This document shows positions 10,284 through 18,196 of a DNA stretch of 32,569 nt, piece by piece. This DNA is from Mesostigma viride (Eukaryota; Streptophyta; Mesostigmatophyceae; Mesostigmatales; Mesostigmataceae), in contig RPFO01000419.1 of NCBI GenBank assembly GCA_009746045.1, positions 1-32,569 of the forward strand, given 5' to 3'. Numbering within the stretch: position 1 is the stretch's first letter; each line of letters opens with the position of its first letter. Position numbers and translations under genes: made by a program. Under the pieces are notes generated by a model that worked only from the letters and a program-made list of their open reading frames with translations, had not been told where the DNA came from and made no database searches.

Positions 10284-10357
10284 CTACTAGATGCCATGCA
10301 GTGTGGGTGTGAGTGTCCACGCCTCGGCGCCATACGTGAGCACCGTGAGGACGAGGA
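10284..10357 (-). pseudogene. LINE reverse transcriptase C-terminal fragment
   Basis: On the minus strand, TVLTYGAEAWTLT at about 10307-10345 matches the Y-G-x-E-x-W-T-L signature near the C-terminus of LINE reverse transcriptases. Two stop codons follow at 10284-10289. In another frame RLDGTVYRNHA continues the motif as in RTE-like elements. The left LTR of element B cuts it at 10357. The order is odd: this C-terminal piece lies upstream of the linker fragment, so two LINE copies probably abut. Confidence 0.5.
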
Positions 10358-11057
10358 CAGTTAACGCCAAGCGCATTGGCGTGTACCTGATTTGGCATAT
10401 CTCTGCGATTCCAGCGGCACCGGAACGAGTTCATTCCGACAAGTATCAAGAAAGTTATGGCGTTCCGACTTCCCGGTCGCGCGCGAGCGCGAGCCGGCTG
10501 TTCGTCTAAGTCGGACGTGAATATTTGCCGACGACATATGGGGTCGACAGTAATTCCTGGGCTGACAGGAATTAGGTGCTGAACCTACGACGGTATTGGA
10601 TTAATACGTCGTACGCAGGAAATAGGAACCTTAACCTGTGGTCTGGTGGTACCGCAGGCTTAGTCCTGGACTTCTAGGTGCAGATGCAACAGTCACTGTG
10701 GACTGTGCTCTGTGGTCACTGTGCCTGTATGGCAGACCTACTGTATAGGAACTGGGCGCTGTACAGGTAGTTAATACTGTACCGGGAGTGTTATTACTGA
10801 GCAGGCCTTCTAGGCTGCTCAGGGCTAGCAAGCACAGTGCACAAGTATATAAAGAATAGGCCAGTGCCAATTGGAGATCTCTTGCGAGCCCGCCTCACGT
10901 GTGTTGCCTTGACTTGGCAAACTCGTGTACAAGCACTCACGTGCACGAGTGCTGTAAGCCTATAAATTTAACAAAGCTCCGTTTCCAACCAACCATATTC
11001 ACACGTTGCTGCATTGCAACCATATCCTATACATTGCGTTTCATAAAAACGTTAACT
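10358..11057 (+). repeat. 5' LTR of element B (700 bp)
   Basis: Starts AGTTAACG and ends CGTTAACT, a perfect 8-base inverted match. The first ~110 bases align in pattern with the LTRs of A and C: TTCCAGCGGCACC, then a GAACG block, then AAAGTTATGGCG. No second copy is in the window, so the boundaries rest on these ends and on the similarity. Confidence 0.7.
10846..10853 (+). promoter_or_regulatory. TATA box in LTR of element B
   Basis: TATATAAA lies about 200 bases before the LTR end, a plausible U3 promoter position. It is preceded by a self-complementary GAGCAGGCCT / AGGCTGCTC stretch near 10798-10820. Confidence 0.45.
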
Positions 11058-11150
11058 CAAATTACAAGCAGTCTCGACGGAACGGCCAGGAGGGTCGTTG
11101 CTGTTTGCTGCGTGCAGCGTTGACGACGCGAGAAGCTCGTCCGGTGGTGA

Positions 11151-11805
11151 ATGGTGCAGGAAGAACAACGGCAGCAGAATTTCCGGTTTCGGCAGTCTGC
11201 TGGTGGTTCAATTTCGCCTGAATTGCGTCGTGTGGTTCGAGATTGATCTTTATTGCTTGCAGATCGTCCACCTGTTAATCGCAACTTCGCGCAATTCGTC
11301 GAAGACCAGGTCGAGGATTGGGAGTGAATTCTGCGGCACGTCCAAAACATCGTCATTCCGGAGCACCGGAGCATCGACGACATCGAGCAAGAGCTGCACG
11401 GTTTGGTCGGTATCCAGACTGTGATTACAGCATTAGCTGAGCGGGTGCGTGCGGAGTTGGCGGCTAGGCGAGGAGAGGCTGCGGAGGCAGCTGGTGCAGT
11501 GCGACACGAGTTCGTGCCGGCAGCAGCGGGTGCGGGTGTACAACGTACGTTTGCAGGCGTAATCGGCGACGAGGGTGTTGCAGCGGGACCAGTTCGACGT
11601 GAGCGACGCGGAGCGGAGCGCTACAGGCGGCTGGCAGAGGTCGAGGCGGCAGCGGAAGCCATCACCGGAGGTCAGCGTGCGGCACGAGTCGGCAGGTTTC
11701 CGGAGCGAGCAAGGGTTCCTTTTCAGGAACAGTCTGCCCCAACCCCTTCGCGTTCGTGTGACGCGTTGGGAAGAGTTCGCCCCTCTTGATTACGACATGC
11801 AGTGA
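11151..11805 (+). pseudogene. ORF0 of element B (upstream of gag), broken
   Basis: From ATG 11151 one frame runs to 11789 and is broken only by two TGA codons, at 11244-11246 and 11325-11327. Both would be CGA (Arg) before a single C-to-T change. Near the end the better frame shifts and finishes WEEFAPLDYDMQ at 11805. The protein is rich in Arg, Glu and Ala, with likely helical segments such as SIDDIEQELHGLVGIQ and VRAELAARRGEAAEAAG. The tail resembles the end of ORF0 in element A (both finish near F-x-x-LDY), and the place between LTR and gag is the same. Function is unknown. Confidence 0.5.
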
Positions 11806-12079
11806 CCTTGAGGTGGGAGCAGTGGGCGTCGCTGGGCTAGGCGACGAGGCGCTTGGCGACCACGAGGTGCCAAGATACAATCCGCGGGGTGCTAACGACG
11901 GGTTGTCACCTGTCTACTATACTAACGGTGACGACTCTGTCATCGCGGGCCGACAGCGGGTCGACGACGGCGCAGCGGGTAGCAGGGTGCCAGAGCTGAT
12001 CGTTGTGAGCGACAGCGACAGTGACAGCGACAAGGAAAACCGCCTGCGGGTGACCGTGGTGGTCTTGACTGAGTGGTAA
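11786..12079 (+). CDS. Hypothetical acidic-tailed ORF between ORF0 and gag of element B
   Basis: A 97-codon frame overlaps the end of ORF0. It ends in an acidic serine run, SDSDSDSDKENR, and then a hydrophobic tail. Nothing similar is seen at the same place in element A. It could be a continuation of ORF0 after a frameshift. No function can be given. Confidence 0.25.
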   Translation: MITTCSDLEVGAVGVAGLGDEALGDHEVPRYNPRGANDGLSPVYYTNGDDSVIAGRQRVDDGAAGSRVPELIVVSDSDSDSDKENRLRVTVVVLTEW

Positions 12080-12174
12080 CACTTGGCATTTTCCTTTCTT
12101 GTTCAGTAGCTTATATTGCTTTAATTGCTGCTTGGCCACTTGGCTGGCTGTAGCAGATCTGAACAGAGGCCATC

Positions 12175-12333
12175 ATGAGTGAGGGAGCTATTGACCAACG
12201 AGGGCGCGGTATGGCCTTTGCGCGGCGCGGCGCTGGGATGGATGGACACGATGGACGCGATGGACGCGATGGACGTGATGGACGCGGTGACGGCCAGGCG
12301 CTGGGAGACCAGGCTGCGCTGCATGGCAGATGA
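12175..12333 (+). CDS. Short upstream ORF with DGR repeats before gag of element B
   Basis: Fifty-two codons start MSEGAIDQRGRG and contain a 9-bp tandem repeat (about 12245-12288) encoding repeated Asp-Gly-Arg. It overlaps the gag start in another frame. It may be a leader ORF or an old gag N-terminus shifted out of frame. Pyrimidine-rich CAG and TAG sites upstream (12080-12165) could be splice acceptors. Confidence 0.25.
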   Translation: MSEGAIDQRGRGMAFARRGAGMDGHDGRDGRDGRDGRGDGQALGDQAALHGR

Positions 12334-13326
12334 TCAGAGCCAAGGATCTCAGGGCGGTCAGAACGCGCCAGCTGCAGATCAAGCGGCACCTAGGCGGCCG
12401 ACCGTGGCTGAGGGGTACGCGGTGCTAAGCCAGTTTCAGTCCATCAAGGACAATTGGCAGCCCCGGGACGCTGAGAGGATGTTAGAGGACATGAACTTGT
12501 ACACGGACATCTACACCGGTGACAAGCTTCGCATCCTGGCGTCTAGTGCCTACATACGGCAGTCGGCGAGGCGGCTGTTCAAGTTTGTCCGGGAGCGGCA
12601 CACGGCGGGGGACACCTGGGCGGCGTTTATGACGCGGCTCAGGTCGTTCCTGAGTGACAAGAGGACCATAGATGGGTCTCACCTGAAGCAAGAGTACCTG
12701 GATTACAAGCCCATCAAGGGGCAGCTAGTGGTCCACGCCTTTGAAGACTTCGTCAAGCTGAGGGAGGACGCCATGGCCAAAGGATTCTTCGTTGCAGATC
12801 GGATGGCCATGGGCGACTTTCTCAAGTCGCTGCAGCTGGATCCGGTCACGATGGATAATGTGACCATCCACATGCGACAAGTCCATGGCTGGGCCGCCAT
12901 GACGGACCAGTTGTATGAGTGTTTCAGCGGCAAGTACGTAGGTGGTAAGCGCCCACGTCAAGGGGACGAGGAGGCCGCTGAACCTGCGGTTAAGTCCATG
13001 AGGGGATCGGGCCACGGGGGCCCAGCGTCCTCGAGAGGGCCTGAGGCCTCTTCAAGGGGTCGAGGAAGGTCCAGGAGGGGGCGTGGCAGAATGGCTGGAC
13101 GGGGGACACCGCCGAAGTCGGGGCATCCACAGTCCCAGTTTGACTTCAAGAGGGTGGGTGGTCCTCCCAAGGCTGGGCCCAGCAGTGGGACCTCACGGGA
13201 CATCAGTCAGGTGGAATGTTATTTCTGCCAAGGGAAGGGTCACTTCAGGAATGAGTGTCCCTCGTACCTGAGGCAGGAAGGTCAGAGCAAGCCAGCTCAG
13301 GGTGGCAGCAAGGAGAAGGCTGGTCC

Positions 13327-13338
13327 ATCCCAGGATAA
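13327..13338. repeat. Left target-site duplication of the LINE-derived insert
   Basis: ATCCCAGGATAA, identical to 14085-14096. The two copies flank the minus-strand insert. Confidence 0.85.
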
Positions 13339-13355
13339 TTAATTTAATTAAACTC

Positions 13356-13392
13356 GTGCTCCCGTTGGGGAGTCACGGAGCACCGAAGTGCT
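13356..13392 (-). other. Mutually exclusive hairpins near LINE 3' end
   Basis: GTGCTCC (13356-13362) can pair with GGAGCAC (13377-13383). AGCAC (13379-13383) can instead pair with GTGCT (13388-13392) around CGAA. On the minus-strand RNA the second form is a C(UUCG)G tetraloop, an unusually stable fold. Some LINE reverse transcriptases recognise a 3' hairpin on their RNA. Confidence 0.5.
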
Positions 13393-13745
13393 TTTAATCC
13401 CTGTGTGTGCACTACAGGAGAAAGGGCAGAGACCCCCAGTCTCCTTCATGCCAAAGGCATGCCACAGCTGCAATCGGGCGCGGCTAGCTAAAAGGACAGG
13501 CTAACGATCCGGCAAACTGTGGGTGCAATAAGACCCATGTGAGCATATCATAGCAAGGAGCGTGGGCAAGTAATCTGAACATAGCCAGGGCGTAGCATGG
13601 CTGTACTAGGACTAGGCTATGGCTGGTTGTGTACCGTGCGTTGGCGGCACGTGACTAGGTGTGTTGGCACAGCTAGGCAACATTCTAGGCATGGCTGCCT
13701 TAGCGGCAGTGACGCCAATGGTTACAAGCTAGGGCTATTGCTATT

Positions 13746-14084
13746 CTAGCCCGCTGGGGGCGTCCACATCTTGTGGTTGATCATCAGGTCCCCGCCCCTC
13801 CAGTACACCTTGGGCTTCTGGGGGTCCTGCTTATGGCGGAGGTATTCCGGCCACAGGTCGCGTCGCTGCTGTTGCTGAGCGGGGGTGAGGTCGTCATCCA
13901 GCGTCCAGGTGAGGTCGTGCAACCGCTTGCGACGAGAGAGGAACCGCTGCTTATCCTCAGGGGAGGAGAAGGTGAGTAGGACTGGTGGGGGAGCCGCCTT
14001 GTCCCGTGAGTGGGGAAGGCGGTGGCACCCACGCAGTTCTACCTCACCTACCAGGCCCATGAGGGTAAGAAGCTGGTTCTTGAT
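13746..14084 (-). pseudogene. LINE ORF1-like protein, C-terminal domain
   Basis: The minus-strand frame enters at the insert boundary and ends at TAG 13746-13748. It has VLLTFSSPEDKQRFLSRR, DDDLTPAQQQQRRDLWPEYL and YWRGGDLMINHKMW. This follows the pattern of the LINE-1 ORF1 C-terminal domain (a strand with F-x-x, a K/R-rich helix, DLT/S-x-A, RR-x-L-x-P, then a GD-x-L-x-I hairpin). That domain binds single-stranded RNA and acts as a nucleic acid chaperone. It is 5'-truncated with no start codon of its own. Family assignment is by pattern. Confidence 0.55.
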
Positions 14085-14096
14085 ATCCCAGGATAA
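14085..14096. repeat. Right target-site duplication of the LINE-derived insert
   Basis: ATCCCAGGATAA, identical to 13327-13338. Confidence 0.85.
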
Positions 14097-14121
14097 GGGC
14101 AAGGGCAAGGCTGCTGATCAT

Positions 14122-14127
14122 TGACTT
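14122..14127 (+). promoter_or_regulatory. Candidate readthrough stop (UGA CUU) between gag and pol of element B
   Basis: The gag stop TGA is followed by CTT GAG, and the same frame stays open through the pol N-terminus to 14700. Element A has TGA CTG at the same place. UGA followed by CU is a known leaky context. Confidence 0.55.
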
Positions 14128-14713
14128 GAGCCTGCACACATCCCTGAACCCTGGAGGGTGCCCCCAGGGGTGTGTAATGTAGCTGCTAGTGACAGCAGTG
14201 AGGGGCAGCCCCATGCTCTAGTGACAGAGCCTATTGGACACGATGGGGCAAGCTTGGTTACCACAGAGAGTATGCCAGCTGTAGCTGCAGTGGTTACTCG
14301 CCAACGTGCCCGCCATGGCGGTGCTGAGCCTGAGGTAGGACCTGGTGATGTGGACCCAGGTGGATCTCAGAAGCATTCTGACCGTGCAGGACTGGCACAG
14401 GATGGTAAGGATGAGGATAGGGCTGGAGACAGTCTGACAGGCACGACCCTGGTGCCTCCTGTACATAAGGGATCTGTACATACCTTGAGTGCTAATAATG
14501 ACAATAAAAGATTGTCTCTCTTGTATGACATTGCCTCAAGGTTGCATACCATGTTTGGCCATGCAGCCCAGTCTTTGCAAGTTGCTAGACGGCTGGGAGG
14601 AAGTGAGTTGTACTCCATCTGCCAACAGGTTGCTCAAGCTTGTAAGTGCAGGCTAGTTGCTAGAAAGCCCAAGCAGTCTCATGCCAGATCATTTAGATGA
14701 ACGCGGATCAGTG
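14125..14713 (+). pseudogene. pol: pol N-terminus of element B (linker and pre-integrase zinc domain)
   Basis: In frame with gag after the TGA. A linker of about 130 residues precedes ASRLHTMFGHAAQSLQ (14531-14578) and YSICQQVAQACKCR, matching the GAG-pre-integrase HH-CC domain that starts pol in element A. No aspartic protease motif (D-T/S-G) is present between the gag knuckle and this domain, as in A. A TGA at 14698-14700 ends the frame a few codons before the LTR of C begins at 14714. The rest of pol is expected beyond the right edge. Confidence 0.65.
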
Positions 14714-15337
14714 AGTTTCTGGTCTTCCCAAGATGTGATGAATGGAGCCATGGTTTCAACCAGCGGCTTTTAACCTTTACCACAGTTGCCTCACTACCCT
14801 GTGGTCACTAGCCTGAGGCGGCAGTACCCACGGATGGTGTTGGGAAAAGACGCTTGGCCACTGCTGTGTCCGAGCCTTTCTAGGTCTCACCATTGCTGCC
14901 AGGCCTTGCACGCCTTGGCAGGTCCGCCACTGTCAGTTTCCTTCAAGGTTGCATCAATCCAGGACGTCTGTCCTTCCATGAATGACAGTAACGCTCTGGA
15001 TTTATCCGTCATGACAAGTACCCATCCATCCCAGGCCTGCAGGACTGCCAGTCCTGAAGTCCTGTGACATTCTTGGTACCATCAACCAATACTGACCACA
15101 GTACCTCCTAGTGACAGTCGGTCCTGTGACACGTAACCTGTGATGGTTCACCCAACACTGCCACGTGCCCTGTCCCTCACGTGTCCTTAGTCCTGGTACT
15201 GCTGTAGCGTCCGGCGGCATTACTTCAGGACTTGATAACTCTCAAGTTCCTTGTCCAAAGGAGGCGTCTAGCACGGCGTTGGAAAGGCCACTTCAAGTAT
15301 GATATGCTTAGCATATTGCATCACCAATATGCTAACT
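14714..15337 (-). repeat. 3' LTR of element C (624 bp, minus strand)
   Basis: On the minus strand it starts AGTTAGCATATTGG right after GAAAGGGTTGG, as the LTR of A starts AGTTAACG after GGGATTGG, and ends CAGAAACT. The block CTTTCCAACGCCG, GACGCCTCCTTTGGACAAGGAAC, GAGTTATC parallels the LTR of A. Ends are AGTT and AACT. No second copy lies in the window. Confidence 0.7.
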
Positions 15338-16296
15338 CCAACCCTTTCTTGTTTTGGAGCTGCAAGCTTCACACCATGACCAACCCATTCCTTGCTGCCT
15401 TGTGAAATGGACACCTGGTTACCCTGGACTTATAATAAGCCTCATGAGCACCCCTTTTGCCACCTTAATGGTATCCTCTTTTAGGGATCTATGGTTCAAC
15501 CCTGCAATCTGATCTTGACCTGCAGGTCATCCCCAACCCTTTCTTTTGCAACTGTACCTTGGCTTGGGCTTAAAGGAGGATATTGAATATTCCTTAGGCA
15601 ACATATCCTGGATATCTGAATGAGAGGCCCTGACTACAGGAAACGTATTACAGTGAGTTCCTGGTCTTCCCAGTTATCACTGGCGCCCGTTTCATGGCGC
15701 CCGCCCCGAGCGTTCCAGGCATCATCCATCCAAATGTTCACCAATGGAAATCACTTCAACACCACTGTGCCACTGCTTGATGGGGAGCCCATGTCATCAC
15801 TGGGTGTTAAAGCCCAGGAGTCATACATACCAGGCTGTGGCTCAACTAGGGAATCGAACCCTACCCCAGAATCCCCAGGTTAAACTTAACCTGGTCACAT
15901 GACAGACAACAAGAGAGATTGGCATACAACATGATTATGTTTTATTATAGAATATCCACCAAAACCAATGCTGAGTGTTCCCAGTGGACCAGCCTGCACC
16001 AGCAAGGTCCAACTGTCAGGTTACAACACCATAATATCCAAGGTTGTCACTTATTCACAGCTAAAGAAAACTACACAAGAGAGACATATACAAACAACCT
16101 GGAAGAACTCTCAACATGGCCTGCCCTGTCATGGCCTAACTGCCCGAGGCCAAAGGCATCCCACTGTGCTAATCCTTTACAGGAAGAGCTTGCTCCTGTT
16201 GAGCCTTCTACCTGCTTGGTGACAGGTAGGCTACCTGTTGCCCTCCCCCCTGGGGACAACAGCACTGGTCAGCCACGAACTGGCAAAGGCTGGACT
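15338..16296 (-). other. 3' UTR of element C with conserved structural modules
   Basis: About 960 bases with no long frame. It contains a 20-base perfect hairpin CCAGGTTAAACTTAACCTGG (15875-15894), a T-arm-like hairpin (15847-15863), two CGGGCGCC-type motifs (about 15690-15715) and, on the minus strand, TGTAATACG (15644-15652). The same order of modules is found in the 3' UTR of A. A 22-base stretch, 15651-15672, repeats the LTR end plus target site (14709-14730) with one mismatch. Confidence 0.6.
15847..15863 (-). promoter_or_regulatory. tRNA T-arm-like hairpin (B-box) in 3' UTR of element C
   Basis: On the minus strand TAGGG-TTCGATT-CCCTA, a 5-bp stem with the seven-base T-loop. It contains GGTTCGATTCC, which matches the Pol III B-box consensus. 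Compare 24092-24108 in A. Confidence 0.6.
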
Positions 16297-17555
16297 TCAC
16301 GTCCCACCAGAAAAGGGGTACATGAGCCCTTTGAGCACAGGGTATTGCAGCTCAGCCTTGCTCTCCAGCTTGGTGAGGGCGTCTGCTGGGTTGTCAACAC
16401 CAGGCACATGTTCAAGATGAGCAAGGTAAGACATCTCCTTCAGCAACAAATAATCAAGATCTCTGCTCCTGGCGAGCTGTCTGTGCACAAACTGCACCAT
16501 GCCCATGCTGTCTGTCTTGACCAGTGTGTGCAGCTGCAAGCTACAGGAAGCTACCTGACAGAGCTGGTAGAATAACTCCCTGAGGTAAAGAGCAGTGTGT
16601 AGCCCCTCACATATTGCCCTGCACTCAGCAATGTCACTGCTGGGCGTCACCCTGTTCTGTAACCTACTGTACCAGCTGACCAGAGAAGTGTGCTCCTGTT
16701 GTAGTGTAATGAGTGCTGCTGCCCTACCCCTGACATCCGTCACCTTCCTGCTGTCCATGGAACTGTCCACAAAGAGCACCATGTTGAGTGGTTTGTACAA
16801 GTCCACAGCTGCCAGTATGAGTGGAGGTGAGCTCCTGACAGACTCAACCACCTGCTCTGCCCCTACCTCAACCAGCTGAGCATCTGTGAGCCTACTCAGC
16901 ACCAACAAATCTGGGGCACAAATGCTAGCTAGCCAAGCCAACATTCCCCTGATTGTGGCACACCTGGCCTGGGTAATGGGCTGCTGGAGGGCATCAATGA
17001 TCTGCTGAGGATAGTTGTTGCCACCCTCCATCTTGATAAACCAAGTACCTGCCCTCTTGATCAGCGTGGCCTGCATTCCTCAAAACACCATGGGCTCATC
17101 CTGTTTCATGTGCTGGACCTTTCCTAACTCAAACCTCTTCTGGATCTTGGACAGTACTGAATCCACCCACTCAGGAGGCCCTAGAAGGTGCAGGTCATCT
17201 CCATGCAGAGATGCAAACACAGGCAACCCTTCATGAGTACTCTGGAACAAGCAAGGATCAACTGGAGACACAGTAAAGCCACAGTGAGTTTTCAGAAACT
17301 TTTCCAGGCTCTTTCTCCAGATGATAGGGCTGGACCTGAGACCCTCCAAACCCTTGAGTATTCTGAGATATTTTGACTTGATCTCTGCTCTCCACACCTT
17401 GGGCACTGTTACAAAGAAGGGAGGGATATCACGCCATGTCTCCTTGGCCTGCTCCACATCACCCTAATAAAATAATAATTAATTAAGAAAAGCCCTTTTG
17501 AAATCAATCAACACAGAGCTGTACGCAATGACCTTGACCAGGAAAGACAGATATA
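16297..17555 (-). pseudogene. pol: RT palm/thumb and RNase H of element C
   Basis: The minus-strand frame enters from the junction with A at LSFLVKVIAYSS, reaches the RT Asp motif LIDFKRAFL (17484-17510), then an AT-rich insertion of about 20 bases (17462-17483) that shifts the frame. It continues from about 17457 with LKGLEGLRSSPIIWR and the catalytic box ASLHGDDLHL near 17190-17220. A TGA at 17080-17082 splits RT from the tail. The RNase H follows with VDSSMDS, AECRAICEG, KTDSMGMVQ and VDNPADALTK, the last being the copia signature. The protein closely parallels pol of A. Lesions make it non-functional. Confidence 0.85.
17551..17555. repeat. Left target-site duplication of element A
   Basis: ATATA, repeated at 25377-25381 immediately after the right LTR. 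Confidence 0.85.
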
Positions 17556-17778
17556 AGTTAACGTAACGGATTTACGTTAGATGGATAGAGATTGTTACGC
17601 TCTTTCCAACGGCACCTTGAACGCCTCATTTGGTTAAGGAACGTAAAAGTTATGACGTTTCCTAGGCTGTGCCGACAGTACCCGGCGCGCCACTGTGGGC
17701 GCGTACGGACACAGGATGTACAAGTGTCACTTTGATAGTCCGCAGGACGTTGACAGGACTTGTACAGGACTTGATGGT

Positions 17779-17927
17779 CAATTGATAGGTAGGCGCGCTG
17801 TAGCGCGCCAGGACCTATGAGACAATTGATGCTGAGTAGTGTACGGATAGGTCCACAGGACTAGCCGTATGGACAATTGATAGATCTGCGCGCCAAAGAC
17901 GTGCCAGAGTCTGTGTAATCAATTGAT
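17779..17927. promoter_or_regulatory. Four CAATTGAT motifs in the LTR of element A
   Basis: Copies at 17779-17786, 17823-17830, 17874-17881 and 17920-17927, with near-regular spacing. Three share the context RACAATTGAT or GTCAATTGAT. A spaced array in the presumed U3 suggests transcription factor binding sites. The 3' LTR has the same array. Confidence 0.45.
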
Positions 17928-18111
17928 TGACAGTTCAGCTGTGACAGTGCAGCTGAATACTTGGACGCGTCCCTAACAACCTATATGTGTGACTTGGTCG
18001 CACCGGGACGCTAGTTCTTGCGTGCACGTTCTCTTGGCACTGCGACCCTGTCGCCTGTGCTGCGTGCAGTCTTGGAAGTGACGTGACTTACGTCTGTGTT
18101 TCCTTGTTATT

Positions 18112-18117
18112 AATAAA
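18112..18117 (+). terminator. Polyadenylation signal AATAAA in LTR of element A
   Basis: AATAAA about 55 bases before the LTR end, the normal R/U5 position. The copy in the 3' LTR (25316-25321) would act in transcript ending. Confidence 0.5.
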
Positions 18118-18172
18118 GGCAACTTCCTGCAAGAACCATGGCGGAATTCGTGGCATTCACTCTCATACAACT

Positions 18173-18182
18173 CGTATTACAC
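18173..18182 (+). other. Putative primer/cyclisation site after 5' LTR of element A
   Basis: CGTATTACAC directly follows the LTR, where a TGG-starting tRNA primer site would be expected. Its first nine bases are the exact reverse complement of TGTAATACG at 24308-24316 in the 3' UTR of the same element. Element B has CAAATTACAAGC at the same place. Confidence 0.4.
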
Positions 18183-18196
18183 GCCTCGTTCCAAAG

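Larger units (their letters stand above)
13339..14084 (-). mobile_element. LINE-derived insert (ORF1-only, minus strand), 746 bp
   Basis: It is bounded by perfect 12-bp direct repeats and breaks the gag frame of element B, which reads through once the insert and one repeat are set aside. On the minus strand it has an open frame with no visible start at its 5' end, about 400 bases of 3' UTR, a hairpin region and a short A/T-rich tail at the left end. Long target duplication, open 5' end and A/T tail fit target-primed reverse transcription. Having ORF1-like sequence next to the 3' end, without ORF2, recalls half-LINE (HAL1-type) elements. Confidence 0.75.
12323..14124 (+). pseudogene. gag: gag of element B, interrupted by a LINE insert
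   Basis: Starts MADDQSQ, as the gag of A starts MAD. A helical capsid-like region follows, with ESW-type spacing around LYTDIYTGDKLRILASSAYIR. A Gly/Arg-rich basic tract leads to one CX2CX4HX4C knuckle, CYFCQGKGHFRNEC (about 13218-13259). The uninterrupted part ends at 13338. After the 746-bp insert plus one target-site copy, the same frame resumes at 14097 and runs eight more complete codons to TGA 14122-14124. The product would form the particle shell and bind RNA. ATG 12323 is preferred over 12179 because of the match with A. Confidence 0.75.
10358..14713 (+). mobile_element. Element B: copia-like LTR retrotransposon, 5' portion
   Basis: Left LTR, an ORF before gag, gag with CCHC knuckle and the start of pol are present in the same order as in element A. 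Pol stops at 14713, where the LTR of element C begins, so C probably inserted into B and the rest of B should lie beyond the right edge. AGGAC at 10353-10357 is the expected target duplication. A LINE-derived insert at 13339-14084 interrupts gag. In-frame TGA codons and frameshifts show this copy is older than A. Confidence 0.78.
14714..17555 (-). mobile_element. Element C: copia-like LTR retrotransposon, minus strand, 3' portion
   Basis: Read on the minus strand, 17555 to 14714 gives RT, RNase H, a 3' UTR and a 3' LTR, all similar to element A. CAGTG at 14709-14713 is the probable target duplication in the pol of B. The RT frame is cut at 17551-17555 by element A and resumes at 25377-25463. 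Element C has nonsense and insertion lesions, so it is older than A. Confidence 0.8.
17556..18172 (+). repeat. 5' LTR of element A (617 bp)
   Basis: Ends are AGTT and AACT instead of TG and CA. It contains a perfect inverted repeat GGCGCGC-TGTA-GCGCGCC (17792-17809), four copies of CAATTGAT spaced 44-51 bases apart (17779, 17823, 17874, 17920) that look like a U3 regulatory array, and AATAAA at 18112-18117 as polyadenylation signal. The short frame readable on the minus strand is not claimed as a gene. Confidence 0.93.

Noticed and set aside
17973-18170. Minus-strand ORF in the LTR of A (repeated at 25177-25374)
   Set aside because: Short frame inside a non-coding LTR. It occurs twice only because the LTR is duplicated.
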